64,000 nucleotides of DNA from Nematostella vectensis (taxonomy: Eukaryota > Cnidaria > Anthozoa > Actiniaria > Edwardsiidae), in NCBI RefSeq assembly GCF_932526225.1, contig NC_064037.1:9964203-10028202 (forward strand), read 5' to 3'. The notes below the pieces were generated by a model. It searched no databases. It was not told the origin of the DNA and worked only from the letters and a program-made list of their open reading frames with translations. Shown one piece after another: positions 1-13,200 of this stretch; position 1 is the first letter of the stretch; the number at the start of each line of letters is the position of its first letter. A program made the position numbers and the translations under genes.

Positions 1-621
1 AGGGGGGGGGGCGAAAACAATGTTTACAAAAAAAGGGAGGCTCTGAAATTTTAAGGCGTCTTGTGTAAAAATCTTCCCTCCCTCCCCCCTCCCTCGATGT
101 ATGTAATGAACACTCCCTTAACAGAGAGAAGTCTACCAATGCACTTGAATTCTTCGAGAGGTAGTTTTTGTGCTATAGTTTGGTGTTAATTACAACACGA
201 AAAGGTGAAAAAACATGACGAGCCGATTATTAATTGCTTTTATTGCTTGTGTGACCCGCATTTTTTATTAGGTTCATGTACTAATATTCTACAACTTGTC
301 TATTGAGTTTCACGCTGTTGTATCTTTGTAGCTTGTGTGCCGCATTTCCATATAGGCACAAATGAAGTGCTTTCAATTCTCTATAGTCAAGCTAATCCGT
401 GTGCAAAAGAATCGATCATAAAAAAACGCACACATAAGGTTATAATTCAGTGTTCGGATATATCTTGTTCCTATCATTGCATTGTCGGGGGTATGAAATT
501 TTGGGCTCAGTCGCCAAGCCTGTGTTTCAAATAGTTTGCCTCTCTTTTACAATCACGCTGCGATTTCATGCTCCGGGTCAATTCCGAGTCACACAAAGAA
601 TCCATTTCCAATTAATTCCAG
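1..621. other. 3' flanking DNA with no recognisable gene
   Basis: This stretch lies beyond the 3' end of the minus-strand DEPDC5 gene. It opens with a poly-G run and C-rich low-complexity sequence. The short open frames (337-534, 450-638) show no similarity, codon pattern or splice context that I recognise. Nothing else can be supported. Confidence 0.5.
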
Positions 622-1078
622 CAGGGGCTCATAAGTAGGGGCAATCATCTGTATTATATAAGTGTCACGGCGTTTCCTAGGATCAGGCTATTTTTAGACG
701 CGCGCGCACGAACGGGCCAACCAGTTACGTTGATGTTGGTCGCGCGCGCGAGTGACGTGAGGCTGCACGCGCAAATTTATCCATCATCCGTCGGTTTTGT
801 TTGTTTACCAAAAGAATTGCAAGCTAGAATTGAAAGTCGTAGGTAGGGTTGGATTTATAAAAAAGAATAGAGCAACAAAAGTCAAAGTACCGAAAAGAGA
901 ACATAGCTTTTTGTCTGAGACTGCGCGTGCAGTTGAGCTCAGCCAAAACGTCAACACAAATGTCGAATCTGATTGGCTCATCCGTGCGTCTAACAATAGC
1001 CTGATCCTAGGAAACGCCGTGACACATTTATAATACCAGAATGTGGGGAAGTTGATTGCCCCTACTTATGAGCCCCTG
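622..1078. mobile_element. hAT-like MITE with terminal inverted repeats of about 70 bp
   Basis: The left end begins CAGGGGCTCATAAGTAGGGG and the right end finishes with its inverse (CCCCTACTTATGAGCCCCTG). The inverted similarity continues inward through the shared CGGCGTTTCCTAGGATCAGG block. The 6-bp direct repeat TTCCAG abuts both ends (616-621 and 1079-1084). CAGGGG termini are typical of hAT elements, but the duplication is 6 bp rather than the usual 8, so the superfamily is inferred. The interior has GC-rich (CG)n tracts and no transposase; open frames inside are shadows. Confidence 0.7.
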
Positions 1079-1213
1079 TTCCAGCTAATTCCAGCGAGAA
1101 ACCAAGATGAAAGAGTGGTACATCTTTCGCAGTGTGTCCTATATTTTATAGACCTAGCTTTATGAGACCCTTGTACTTTGTGCAGAACTAAGTCCCTCAC
1201 TGTCAGATTCCGC

Positions 1214-4200
1214 CTACTCCGCCCCAGTCCCCTCCGTATCTGTGTCCGTGAATGAGCCCGCAGTTTCTTCACTCTCTGAAGTCAATGAAATCTCCTCGAT
1301 TTTCAGTCTCTCCGACCTTAGCTTCTCTTCCGCGGCCTTCCTAACTTCGTCTTTACACGATTCCCAAAATGCCCTGAGGACCCCCTTAGTATCGGAACAA
1401 AACTCTACGAACTCCGCCTTCAGTTTTCGCGCGCTTTCCAAATCCCCAGTCGAGGCAGATCGCCAGCGTTTTGACAACATATAGTTGGTTTCCCAGTAAA
1501 ACCCAGACCCTCGCTCTCCCAAGAGACCGCTGGAGACTGGGCCGTAAAGGTCTAGTCGAACGTCCTCGTCTTGGTCGTGAATCCGGACAAAGGCTGTGCC
1601 GGACACATGGACAAAGTCGTCCGCTCGGCATTGCACTGGCGTTGCCACGAAAGTAAACGTATTGAACAGTGGACCGTAGGGCGAGTCTTTTAAAAAGCCA
1701 AACCTGCCAAGAGATAGTAAATGAAATGAATGAAAAATCTTTTGCAAAGCCAAACCTACAAAGAGAAAGAATTATGGAATTGGATGAGAAATATTTTAAA
1801 AAGCCAAACCTACAAAGAGAAAGAAAATGAAATTGACTGAAAAATCTTTCAAAAAGCCAAACCGAAAAAGAGAAAGAATATGGAATTGAATAAGAATTTT
1901 AATCGAAACTATACCGAGCCATCTTCGATAGATAGAAGATAACCGACGAACAATGACCACCCTATTCCAAAATCAACCCGATAGCGAAAATAAAAGCGAC
2001 AGATAGCACTTAGCTACACTTTACAATCCACGCCGCAAGCTTATTTGTACTGACCTCTCTAGTATAGCCTCCTGAAAGAGATATCTTCGCAGACGATGAG
2101 AAGATACGCTAAAGTCTTGAAAGATAAACAAAAAAGGGCTAGAGTTTGTGCCGTGAATGCGCGCTTTATTATTAGTATTTGCAACACACCCTCAACCCTC
2201 TCCCTCCTTGTCATTCCACAACGTCGCTCTGCTTTAGAATTTAGTTGTAATGGTTGTAAAAACGGAGTGTTCACTGTGTGATGGACAGGTTGTGAACGGG
2301 CTGTCGTGTAGACAGTGTGATGTAAAAGGTTGTACAAACGGGTTGTCGTGTAGACAGTGTGATAAAAAAAGGTTGTACAAACGGGCTGCCGTGTACACAG
2401 TGTGATAAAAAAGGTTGTACAAACGGGCTGTCGTGTAGACAGTGTGATAAAAAAGGTTGTACAAACGGGCTGTCGTGTAAACAGAGCGTTGCTCAAAGGC
2501 CGTGCAAAGGCAAATCTAGGGAGTGGTTATCCACCGCCAATTTTTGAAAATTTCTTGTATATTGTTTGTATCATCCAGCCTATTTTGTGTTCATTTTCTT
2601 ATCTAATACCCTTCCTCTGGATTTGTCAATGCCGGGTGCATTGGATATTGTGTGGAAGAGGGTGTTTTAACATGAGTGTGGGTCATTGCGGGGTCTGGTT
2701 TACCTTTAAAGAGGCTGTCTCGCTCATCCACGATACATCCGCTAAGGTTGAGGGGGATGAAAATCGGGAGCCGAAGAGGGTCGATGTTTCCACTGCTGGG
2801 ATCCGGGAACGGACTCACGGGAGCGGGAACGAGAACAAATCCACAGGAAGTGGCTTTGCGAGCCCAACTTTGCACCTGGTAAAACATTAACAAATCTGTG
2901 CTTGTGCTTTTGGAAATCTGCTAAGACAACGGCCTTCATCTAGGCCGCATTTTTTTTTCAATTCTTTTCAATCTTGCTATATTCGAACCATGCTGCTGGG
3001 GGAGGGGAGAATAGCCTCAATCCCCAGGTGTGTAGCGTGAAAACTACCCACCCGACTATCCCGAGATGTGGTGGTGGGGGGAGAGGGAGGGGTATAATCA
3101 GCCATAACAAAGCCTGAGTATCCCTTATTAATTCCTTCTTTAAACAAACAGGTTGTTACTATTTAGGTAGGTTTGCGGAGAAAAACCTGACGTAGTTTTC
3201 AGCACGGTGTGTTCGGGACTACAGCAACACTGTGTCGATTTCTCACCATATCGTGGACAATTGAGCCCGTAGCCTCGATCCAGTGTACTTCCATCTCGAA
3301 AGCATGCGCTGGGTTGTAGTTGCCATGGTAACGTAAAGTACACCACTCGGGGCGGTCGCTCTTGTGCTGAGGATCACAATCCAGGTTGACGAGCTTGTAC
3401 GCGCATGCGCATTCACCTGTCAATAAAAAAGCGCATACTTGATGGGACTCGTTTCCAACCACAAATAACTGTACTTTATCGGCTAGATCAATGTCATCGG
3501 ACCGGACAGAATTTCTTCGCGTACTTTTTGTTTTCTAAAATTGAATGAAGTAAATAATAGGCGGTTCCTTTCATGGACTATTAGCGTTCCAAAAGTCGTC
3601 CTGGATATCGAGTGTATCCTGTATTTTAGTTCTCACATCACAGACCCTTGTGTCCCGCAAAAAAATGGCAAAATTAAAATTGTAAGGTTGTGTTAGCTTA
3701 CATTTGATTTATATTTTGCCTAGAGGTTTCTTGCATAGTATAAAACAAAAAAGAGCTTTAGTATTTTTGGCAGATGTTCCGTTCTTGATATATTATTGAG
3801 CAAAGTTGCCATAGATCATGAAAAAAGTAGCAATTTCGCCCAAATTGGTCAATTTCAGACAAATCAAGAGTCAAGTACATATTGCAATATCTTAATAACG
3901 GAACATCTACCAAAAATACTGAAGCTTATTTCGGTTTATATATTACCCAAGGGACATCTATGCAAAAAATCAAGCGAATATAAGCTAAAGGGACCTTACA
4001 ATTTGAACTTTGCCATTTTTTGCTCCTGTCTAGCTTTGTGCGATACGCAATTTAGTCAAATCGACATATCAAGAATCTTTTTTTCACCGCGAGAGAAGAC
4101 GTACCCATGAGCATCGCTTGCTGAGATGCACTTTTGGCTCGTCCCCTCCTGACCGACGCCAGCGATCGCAGCGTGGGGGAGGTCAGCGGAATCATTTCCA

Positions 4201-7200
4201 GAGCACTGTCGGGCGCAAGGAATGCTGGGATCACAGATGGCGGTGCATACTGGGTAAAGGCTATCTCGACCCAATCTCCCTGGAAGTCTTTCAGCTGTTG
4301 TTCCATCAGGGTGCGATGGTAGTGCGCATAGCGGCCAGGTTTCTCTACGAAAAATCTCAATCAATGACTGGTATTTCTCTAAATATAGCCTGAAAAGAGC
4401 CTGGGGAGGAGCACGCGTGAGACCTGTGGTAATCTAGAACCTTATTACCATTGTAAGATGGCGGGGATGGAGGGGAACCTCTATCCCACGATGCCTAATG
4501 GTTATGGTGGTGCTACACTATGGGGCAAGGGGGGGGGGGTGGGTGGAGTGATCTCTTTCTAACGATCTTATGGTAGGAGAGCAAATCTGATATTGGGAGC
4601 TGAAGAAAAGACGACGGCAACGCGAACGGCGTCTGCAGAAAACAATTGAAATTTAAAGAGCCAGACGTGAAATATACTCTGAAATGGATTACGTCTAATT
4701 CATTTCAGCCGTTTTCTTTCAAACTACAACATGAAGACTCCAAGTTTCACGGTCTAGCAACAAGGACGGGAACGTGTGCGCTGAAAACAAGACTATCCTT
4801 GTTCGCTATGTTAGAAATAAGATTCTGTTTAAAGCCCGTTGATTTATTTATTTATTTAAATATATCCCTCCTTAGGTACAGAAAAATAAAGGGTATAAGA
4901 CAGCCCTATTACAGACAGGTATAGCGAGCGCGTACCCAGGATTGATTGTTTTTTGGTCGCCAAGGGTAAGGGGAGGGTGCGCGCGCACTCTGTGCACACC
5001 CTGCGCACACCCTGTGTATACGGCTGTAAAAGACAGCCCTATTACATGCGGATATAAAACAGCTCTCCCCTCATAGACTCATGTGCTGGCCAGACTCACC
5101 CTCAACTTCGCTGCGTAGTTTCTCGTTTGCAAACTGGAAGATGGCGAATCCGTAGAAGAAGTTCTGTCTTGTGCTTTTCGATGCGTGCAGGATGACCCGG
5201 GCTTCTAACATTTTCTGAATAAAAAAGAATTCATAAGAAATAGCACAGCCCCCTAAGAAATGGGTGATTTGTTGGTAGCGGCAAACTCGTTACAAAAGAA
5301 TAAGTTGCTTTTTGTTGTAGATATTTTGAAATTGCCATTTTAAATAGAAACTTTCTGTATGTCTCAACTGGGCCTTGTGTAAACATGGCATAGCATTTGT
5401 CTGTATCACCTGGGCCTTGTGTAAACATGGCTTAGCAACTGTCTGTATGACTCACCTGGGCCTTGTGTAAACATGGCATAGCAACTGTCTGTATGACTCA
5501 CATGGGCCTTGTGAAAACATTGCATAGCAATTGTCTGTATCACCTGGGCCTTGTGTAAACATGGCTTAGCAACCGTCTGTATGACTCACATGGGCCTTGT
5601 GTAAACATGGCACAGCAACTGTCTGTATGACTCACATGGGCCTTGTGTAAACATGGAACAGCAACTGTCTGTATGACTCACATGGGGCTTGTGTAAACAT
5701 TGCATAGCAATTGTCTGTATCACCTGGGCCTTGTGTAAACATGGCTTAGCAACTGTCTGTATGACTCACATGGGCCTTGTGTAAACATGACATAGCAACT
5801 GTCTGTATGACTCACATGGACCTTGTGTAAACATTGCATAGCAATTGTCTGTATCACCTGGGCCTTGTGTAAACATGACTTAGCAACTGTCTGTATGGCA
5901 CATCTTTCCCTGTGTAAACATGACATCGCCACTGTCTGTATGACTCACCTGGGCCTTGTGTAAACATGGCATAGCAACTTTCTGTATGGCACATCTTTCC
6001 CTGTGTAAACATGACATCGCCACTGTCTGTATGACTCACATGGGCCTTGTGTAAACATGGCATAGCAATTGTCTGTATCACCTGGGCCTTGTGTAAACAT
6101 GGCTTAGCAACTGTCTGTATGACTCACATGGGCCTTGTGTAAACATGACATAGCAACTGTCTGTATGACTCACATGGACCTTGTGTAAACATTGCATAGC
6201 AATTGTCTGTATCACCTGGGTCTTGTGTAAACATGACTTAGCAACTGTCTGTATGGCACATCTTTCCCTGTGTAGACATGACATCGCCACTGTCTGTATG
6301 ACTCACCTGGGCCTTGTGTAAACATGGCATAGCAACTGTCTGTATGGCACATCCTTCCCTGTGTAAACATGACATCGCCACTGTCTGTATGACTCACCTG
6401 GGCCTTGTGTAAACATGGCATAGCAACTGTCTGTATGGCACATCTTTCCCTGTGCAAACATGACATCGCCACTGTCTGTATGTCTCACCTGAGCCAGAGC
6501 AACAGCACCATTTCTATCCGCCACTCCGTCTACATGGTGCATGAGCCACCAGACTGCTTCTATAGCCAAGAAGCACTTGGAGTCCAGTCCCTTCAAACTT
6601 GGCAAGAACGTCATGCCACCCCTACACGGAAAAAGAGAAATTACGACAAGGGCAGACAGAGGCCGACGGATGGATTATTAGAGGGATGGACAGGTAGGAA
6701 GACAAGAGATAGACAGGCAAACGGATGGGCAGACAGACAGGAAGGCAAGAGACGGATGGGCAAACGGATGGGCAGACAGGTAGATAAACAGGCAGATGAC
6801 CGAGGAACAATAATGCTCAGGAATCACCCCGAGCCACCTCCTATAGACTGAATAAAAGCGATAGATAGCACGAGATAATAATAATAATAATTCCGAGCCA
6901 TTCTCCTAGTTCTTCGGCTTACAATCCACGCTGACAGGTAAACAAACTGGCAGGCGGATGGTCGAAGTAGAGGACACGGGAACTGGCGGAAGGACGGCGG
7001 ATCGACATAGATCGATGTGCATCAGGATAGTCGAATGTATAAGTAACATAGACGGACAGAGCCTCGGCATCACTCACTTTGGGTCTATCATAGCATCGAC
7101 GATGGCTTCCAATGGAGACTTGACACTAAGTACATCACCCTCGGTTGTAACCGCTGGTTCATCAACACCAGGACTCGAAGGTTCACTAAGATAAATTTCA

Positions 7201-10200
7201 AACACAGAAATGATTGCTCACAGAATTTTAGAAGAAATATATAAATTCTCCTAATGTGTTATACCTAATACTTAATGTATATTTTGTACAGGAAAGGACT
7301 GCCAATGATTTATGTTTTCAAAAGGCTTGTTATCAATGCGACTAATGCAACAAAGTCAGAGTCGGTTAAACATTAGTGAAACACAAGTCAGAGTCGGTTA
7401 GAAACAAGTGTAACACAAGTAAGAGTCGGTTAAACACAAATGCAACACAAGTGAAACTCGGTTAAACACAATTGTAAAACAAGTAAGAGTCGGTTAAACA
7501 CACACGCAACACAAGTCAGATTCGGTCAAACACAAGCGCAACACAAGTGAAAATCGGTTGAACACAAGCGTAACACAAGTAAGAGTCGGTTAAACACAAG
7601 TGTAACAAAAGTCAGAGTCGGTGAACCACAAGCGCAACACAAGTGAAAGTCGGTTAAACACAAGTGTAACACAAGTAAGAGTCGTTCAAACACAGAAACA
7701 GAACACAAAAAAAGAATCGGTCAAACACGCGCAAGCGCCGGAATATTAAGCAGTTTCGTTCTGTTTCGTTTGTGTTACAGACCAACCTTTAGTCACTAAT
7801 AAAACCACGCTATTAACTCCAACACTAATAGAGGTTGTAAGATGAAAATCACAGCTGTCCATTTTTCTACGAAACCCAACAAACCTTAAGCCATCAACAG
7901 AGGAATGGCGCCGACTTTCTCCACCACTGTCTACTGGACCAAGGGATGATGACAAAGCAATCGTCTTTCCGGTCAGCGGTCCTCCACCTGCCCCCTCCTT
8001 TGGCGCACTCTCAGAATCAGGGAGAGTCTGGGCACGAGCACGAGGGTCTTTGCCAACATTGCCAAGACTCTTCTGACATATGGATATGATAGAACGATAC
8101 TCAATGGGAATTTTCAAAGTTAATTAATCATCCGTGCAAGAAGTACTCAAAACCCTATTGTTCTTTTTTCTCCAAATCTCTTTTGTACTAAACATACAGA
8201 CAGAACATATAAAATAAAGTAGATTTTGAGAAAATTGGGTGAAAAATGTGTTCCCTCAAACATCTTTTTGGTGAATTTCCGTTGTGAGCCAATCAGAAGC
8301 AAGGACAAGTAGTTTGTACTTTTATATTTTTTTACAAGGTTGCCCGTATTTATCTAAGAAACCATATTACACAAAAATATCAAACTCTAAGATTCAAATA
8401 TTCAAATACACTCAGCAAAATCTTGTTTTAAGTGTTAAGTGTATTAAATGTGGCTTATCTTACATTAAGTCCATACAGTCTAGGGCTTTTTGGGAATGCC
8501 AGTGTTGCACTTTGTTGTGTAGTTTTTACACGAAGCATTACTTATAATTGGATACAGTACGCATAGAGACAGCTTTTTATGCCTATGATTTCACCATCAC
8601 AAGCTCATCTTTTGCAATGAACACGCAGGTGTTCTGGTGTACTGTTCGTTGGCAGTTGCTTATTTTGTAAATATCTTCAGGATAACACGGGGTTTTATCA
8701 TTGTCACAAAAGCCTTTCGCAAATCTGGTCTGTTGAGATGTGGGAGTGCGTTATGTGACGCTTCAAATTAAAAGTCCAAAGATATACTGTAGTTTATAGC
8801 AGGTTGCGTTTTCACTTATCTTTGAAGAATATACTCAAGTTGCAATCATTTAAAAGCAACAGCAACAGCGACAAAGGCGGCGTGGGGGACTACAAGCCTA
8901 CTATCTTAAAAGACGGCATTGTCGTCAGTTTACTTTATGAGGGCCGACGGACAAAATACAAAAGAATATATTAGATCCGCGCTATTTAACAGGCTATTAA
9001 TCAGCACTGAATTAGTAGTCGCATCCTAAAGGAACTTCCACTAGACATACTGCTTTTACAATTTTGAAAATTTTTTCGCGTTTTTCATTAAAAAATCATA
9101 AAGATCGATATGTATTCGACCGGAAATAAACTGGTGACAATGGCTTTAACATGGGAATTTTGAAGAGACCAGTGAGAAGCCGTTTCCATTATGTTTTACG
9201 TACCTTTGGAGAGAATGGTCGCCTTCGAGCATTAGTCCTTTTTACACCGTTCAGAATCTCAATAAATTTGAGCAGACCCTCTATTCGAGCAGACTCGTCT
9301 GTTATGTTGTCCGACTTTCCGTCCTGTCCGTCCGGACCCGCATTGTTGCCCTTACGCCGTGACAAGGGGAGCAGAAGGAAGCGGGACTTCCAGTATTTGA
9401 GGTTCTAAAACATAGTAAACGCGTGTTACAGGTCAGAGTTTTTTTTATGGATAGGTAATAGGTAATGATTCGAATTCCTCTTTGGCCGTTAAAGTAATAT
9501 CGCTCTTCAAAAAGCCTCGGTTTGAGACAAACTTCAAGCGCATATCAGCGAGAATCCACTAGATCTTAGCATTAAACAATGCAAAAACTGGTGAGATCTT
9601 TATGAATTCGCTTGTAATTTTGAAAGATTTCCCTTGGTGGCACAGTGAATTCGAAATTGGAGCAACAGGAGTAGGTTCAAACTCTTGCTTCTTATTATTT
9701 CCTTTTTATTATTTACCAATAAGGTACCAAAACATATTGAAAACACAGCTTCCAAAGACATTTTTATCGTTGTCAAAATAATTTTTGTTAGGGCGACCTT
9801 TTGTTTTTACTCGCCGTATAGTTGCTGGGGATTCTACATGGCGGATGAAAGAACCACAAAAGAATTTTGCCAGTTATTTTTAAGGGAACGGCAAAAAACA
9901 AGTGATGCCTTCCTTTAAGGCTTTTTTCGAGGCGAGAAAAAAACAATAATCTAATATGTAGTTAGGCTCTATTTTCAACCTTTGCTGGGGGGCTTAACCC
10001 TTAGTCGACATATGGATTCTAGAAGAAAGTTTAAACAAAGCTAACAGAAAAAAGCTAAAAGAAGCTGATCTTTCTTAACATTCAAAAATTTAAAAGTCTA
10101 AAGTATTTGGGAAGATACATCAGCTTAATTATTAGGTATGCCTCTCACATCAGATAAATCATCTTCGCATAAGATACATCAGCTTTATTATTAGGTATGC

Positions 10201-13200
10201 CTCTCACATATCTTCACATGACCAATAAATTCGCAGAGTTTTGATGTAATCTATAGCTCAAACAAAAAAATCAGCAAAGAAATCGAATAAAATTGAACAT
10301 CTGCTGATTCAAAACCTGGTAGTTTGCATATTTCATATAAAAACACGCGGTGTTTAAGATCGTTGTTACAATTTGCAATCTAGCGCAAGCACTGTGAAAG
10401 ACAGTCAAAAAAGAAAATACTGTGATAAATTTGTTAGCGACAGCTAGATTATGACTTATTACATAAAATATCATTAAAAGAGAGCTTTGTCCAACATAAT
10501 GTAGACTGGGCATGATTAGCTTAGAAGCATCATATCCCCTACAAATAGAAATGCCAATCAGACAATTATGGCGTTCAAAATAAAAACAGACCAGACAGGC
10601 GCGTACACGAGAGGGTGCGCAGGATGGGCGCACCCTCCCCCCCCTGGCGGCCAAAAAGTGGGTCTTTTCTTATTAAGGAATCTAATATTCCTAAGATCTA
10701 AGATACCTATGACTGCGCACCCCCCCCCCCCCCCTGGCGGCCAAAAAGTGGGTCTTTTCTTATTAAGGAATCTAATATTCCTAAGATCTAAGATACCTAT
10801 GACTGCGCACCCCCCCCCCCCCCCCTGGCGGCCAAAAAGTGGGTCTTTTCTTATTAAGGAATCTAATATTCCTAAGATCTTAGATAACTATGACTGCGCA
10901 CCCCCCCCCCCCCCTGGCGGCCAAAAAGTGGGTCTTTCCTTATTAAGGAATCGAATATTCCTAAGATCTTAGATAACTATGACTGCGCACCACCCCCCCC
11001 CCCCCCCTGGCGGCCAAAAAGTGGGTCTTTTCTTATTAAGGAATCTAATATTCCTAAGATCTTAGATAACTATGACTGCGCACCCCCCCCCCCCCCCTGG
11101 CGGCCAAAAAGTGGGTCTTTTCTTATTAAGGAATCTAATATTCCTAAGATCTTAGATAACTATGACTGCGCACCCCCCCCCCCCCCTGGCGGCCAAAAAG
11201 TGGGTCTTTTCTTATTAAGGAATCTAATATTCCTAAGATCTAAGATACCTATGACTGCGCACCCCCCATCAGTCAATCCTGTGTACGCACCTGCCAGATT
11301 ACAATCCGTAATCACATGTAATTTACATAGGGCTACATTTTGTAGGAACAGGAATGACGTCTGTGTTACTGTATTATTATAATGTACATATTCAGACCAG
11401 ATACGCCCATGAGAGCACATTACGGTATACTTTACCAACAAAACGAGGCAAGCAATTGACCAAAATATACGCGTAATAAACAGACTAGAAAACATTCTCC
11501 TTCAGAAAAGTAACAAAAATAAAAAGGAGGATTTTTATAACGCTAGTTTATGATTTCTTCTGAAGCAAAACAAGGTCATAAAAAACAAGGGATCAATCTG
11601 TTAAATCTCAGTTAAATATGGAGGCTATTTTATTGCATTTGCTTAACAGCACCTCAGGAGAAAATGCCGTTTAGTAAGAAATGGCAAGAATATACGATTT
11701 TCTCAAGACTCGCCTTAAAGATTTGCTAATTTCACTAAATATGAATCCCCCGTCCTTTTACGTTAAGAAGTCAATCGATAATTTTACGATTCGTGGCACA
11801 AATGATTATGTGTTCCGGGATGGAATGTCTAAAACATCCATTTCTTATCATTTATTGTATTTATAAAGAAGCGAAATAGAAATTACCTCGAATGACGTGT
11901 TTCATAAAAGAAAGCAATGAGTGTTTTAGCTATAACCGATAAAAATGTCCATGTTAACCTGAAGATATGTCAAAATCTTTTATTTGTCAGTATCTGTTAC
12001 ATTTAAAAAGGAGCGAAACAACAATTGTTGAATGTATAAATTTATACCGTCCCGGAGTTCAAATAGGAATAAATTTATACATTTCTTTTTGAACTCGGGG
12101 ACGGTATAAATTAATACATTCTTTTTTGAACTCCAGGACTGTATAAATTGATACATCCCTTTTTGAACTCGGGGAAGGTATAAATTTATACATTTCTATT
12201 TGAACTCCGGGACTGTATAAATTTATACATTCCTTTTTGAACTCGGGGACTGTATAAATTTATACATTCCTTTTTGAACTCGGGGACTGTATAAATTTAT
12301 ACATTCCTTTTGGAACTCCGGGACTGTATAAATTTATATATTCCTTTTTGAACTCGGGGACTGTTTAAATTTATATATTCCTTTTTGAACTCGGGGACTG
12401 TATAAATTTATACATTCCTTTTTGAACTCCGGGACTGTATAAATTTATACATTCCTATTTGAACTCTGGGACTGTATAAATTTATACATTCCTATTTGAT
12501 CTCCGGGACTGTTTGGGATTGTATAAATTTATACCTTCCCTGGAACTAAAGGGTATTTTTACTCTTTTAAAGACAATTGTTGTTTCGCTCCTTTTTACAT
12601 GTAAAAAGGCCCAAAAAATCCAAAGTCTCCTCAACATTTAGGGCTCCCGCCAAGAAAAGCCTTAGGAACACAAAATGTGTTAAGTGTCCTTGAAATGCGG
12701 GAGTATCTTTACTTAATCGTGCTTTAGTGTTATTTTTACTGTATCTTTAGGAACTGAATCGTTGAAGGATCGAGTATGGCCATTTTGTTATGAATGGTAA
12801 GGGTCGAATATCAATTTTTTGTAAAAGTAGAGGAAATTGAAATAACTGAAGGGCTCTCAAAGGAGTAAGTTACGGACATGAGAAAAAGTAACGAAATCCA
12901 TTATGTTGAAAAGGATCTGACGCTCAAATTGTGTTATATCTGTACGTCTACACAAAGGCTGTGATTGCAGAAATTGTCTAATATTGTAAATTTTAAATTC
13001 GTTACTTATAGTATAACAGAAAAATCCCTTGATTTCGGCTAAAATAGAGCTAATGTCACTCCATTTTCGCCAATTTTAAATAAAATACCCCAAACGGCAA
13101 AACGGCATTTTCTCCTGACGTGGTGTTCTTTGGGCTCAAATTATTTTTGCTGATTCACATGACGCTGAGAATTGTTTAAAAATAAATCAGGCTCACCCAA

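Noticed and set aside
2055-2071. A 17-nt microexon in DEPDC5 (CAG|GAGGCTATACTAGAGAG)
   Set aside because: The frame continues upstream to 2115 through [12 protein letters not shown], with an acceptor matching the phase of exon 23, so one 61-nt exon explains it better.
2059-2496. 145-aa minus-strand frame with repeated [10 protein letters not shown]
   Set aside because: Mostly the 42-bp minisatellite; only 2055-2115, in another frame, is coding as DEPDC5 exon 24.
5720-6614. Several minus-strand open frames repeating CHVYTRPR or [10 protein letters not shown] motifs
   Set aside because: Translations of the intron 19 minisatellite. The conserved part at the right end belongs to DEPDC5 exon 19.
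10568-10972. 134-aa Pro-rich frame
   Set aside because: Translation of poly-C and the 90-bp repeat unit inside an inverted-repeat element.
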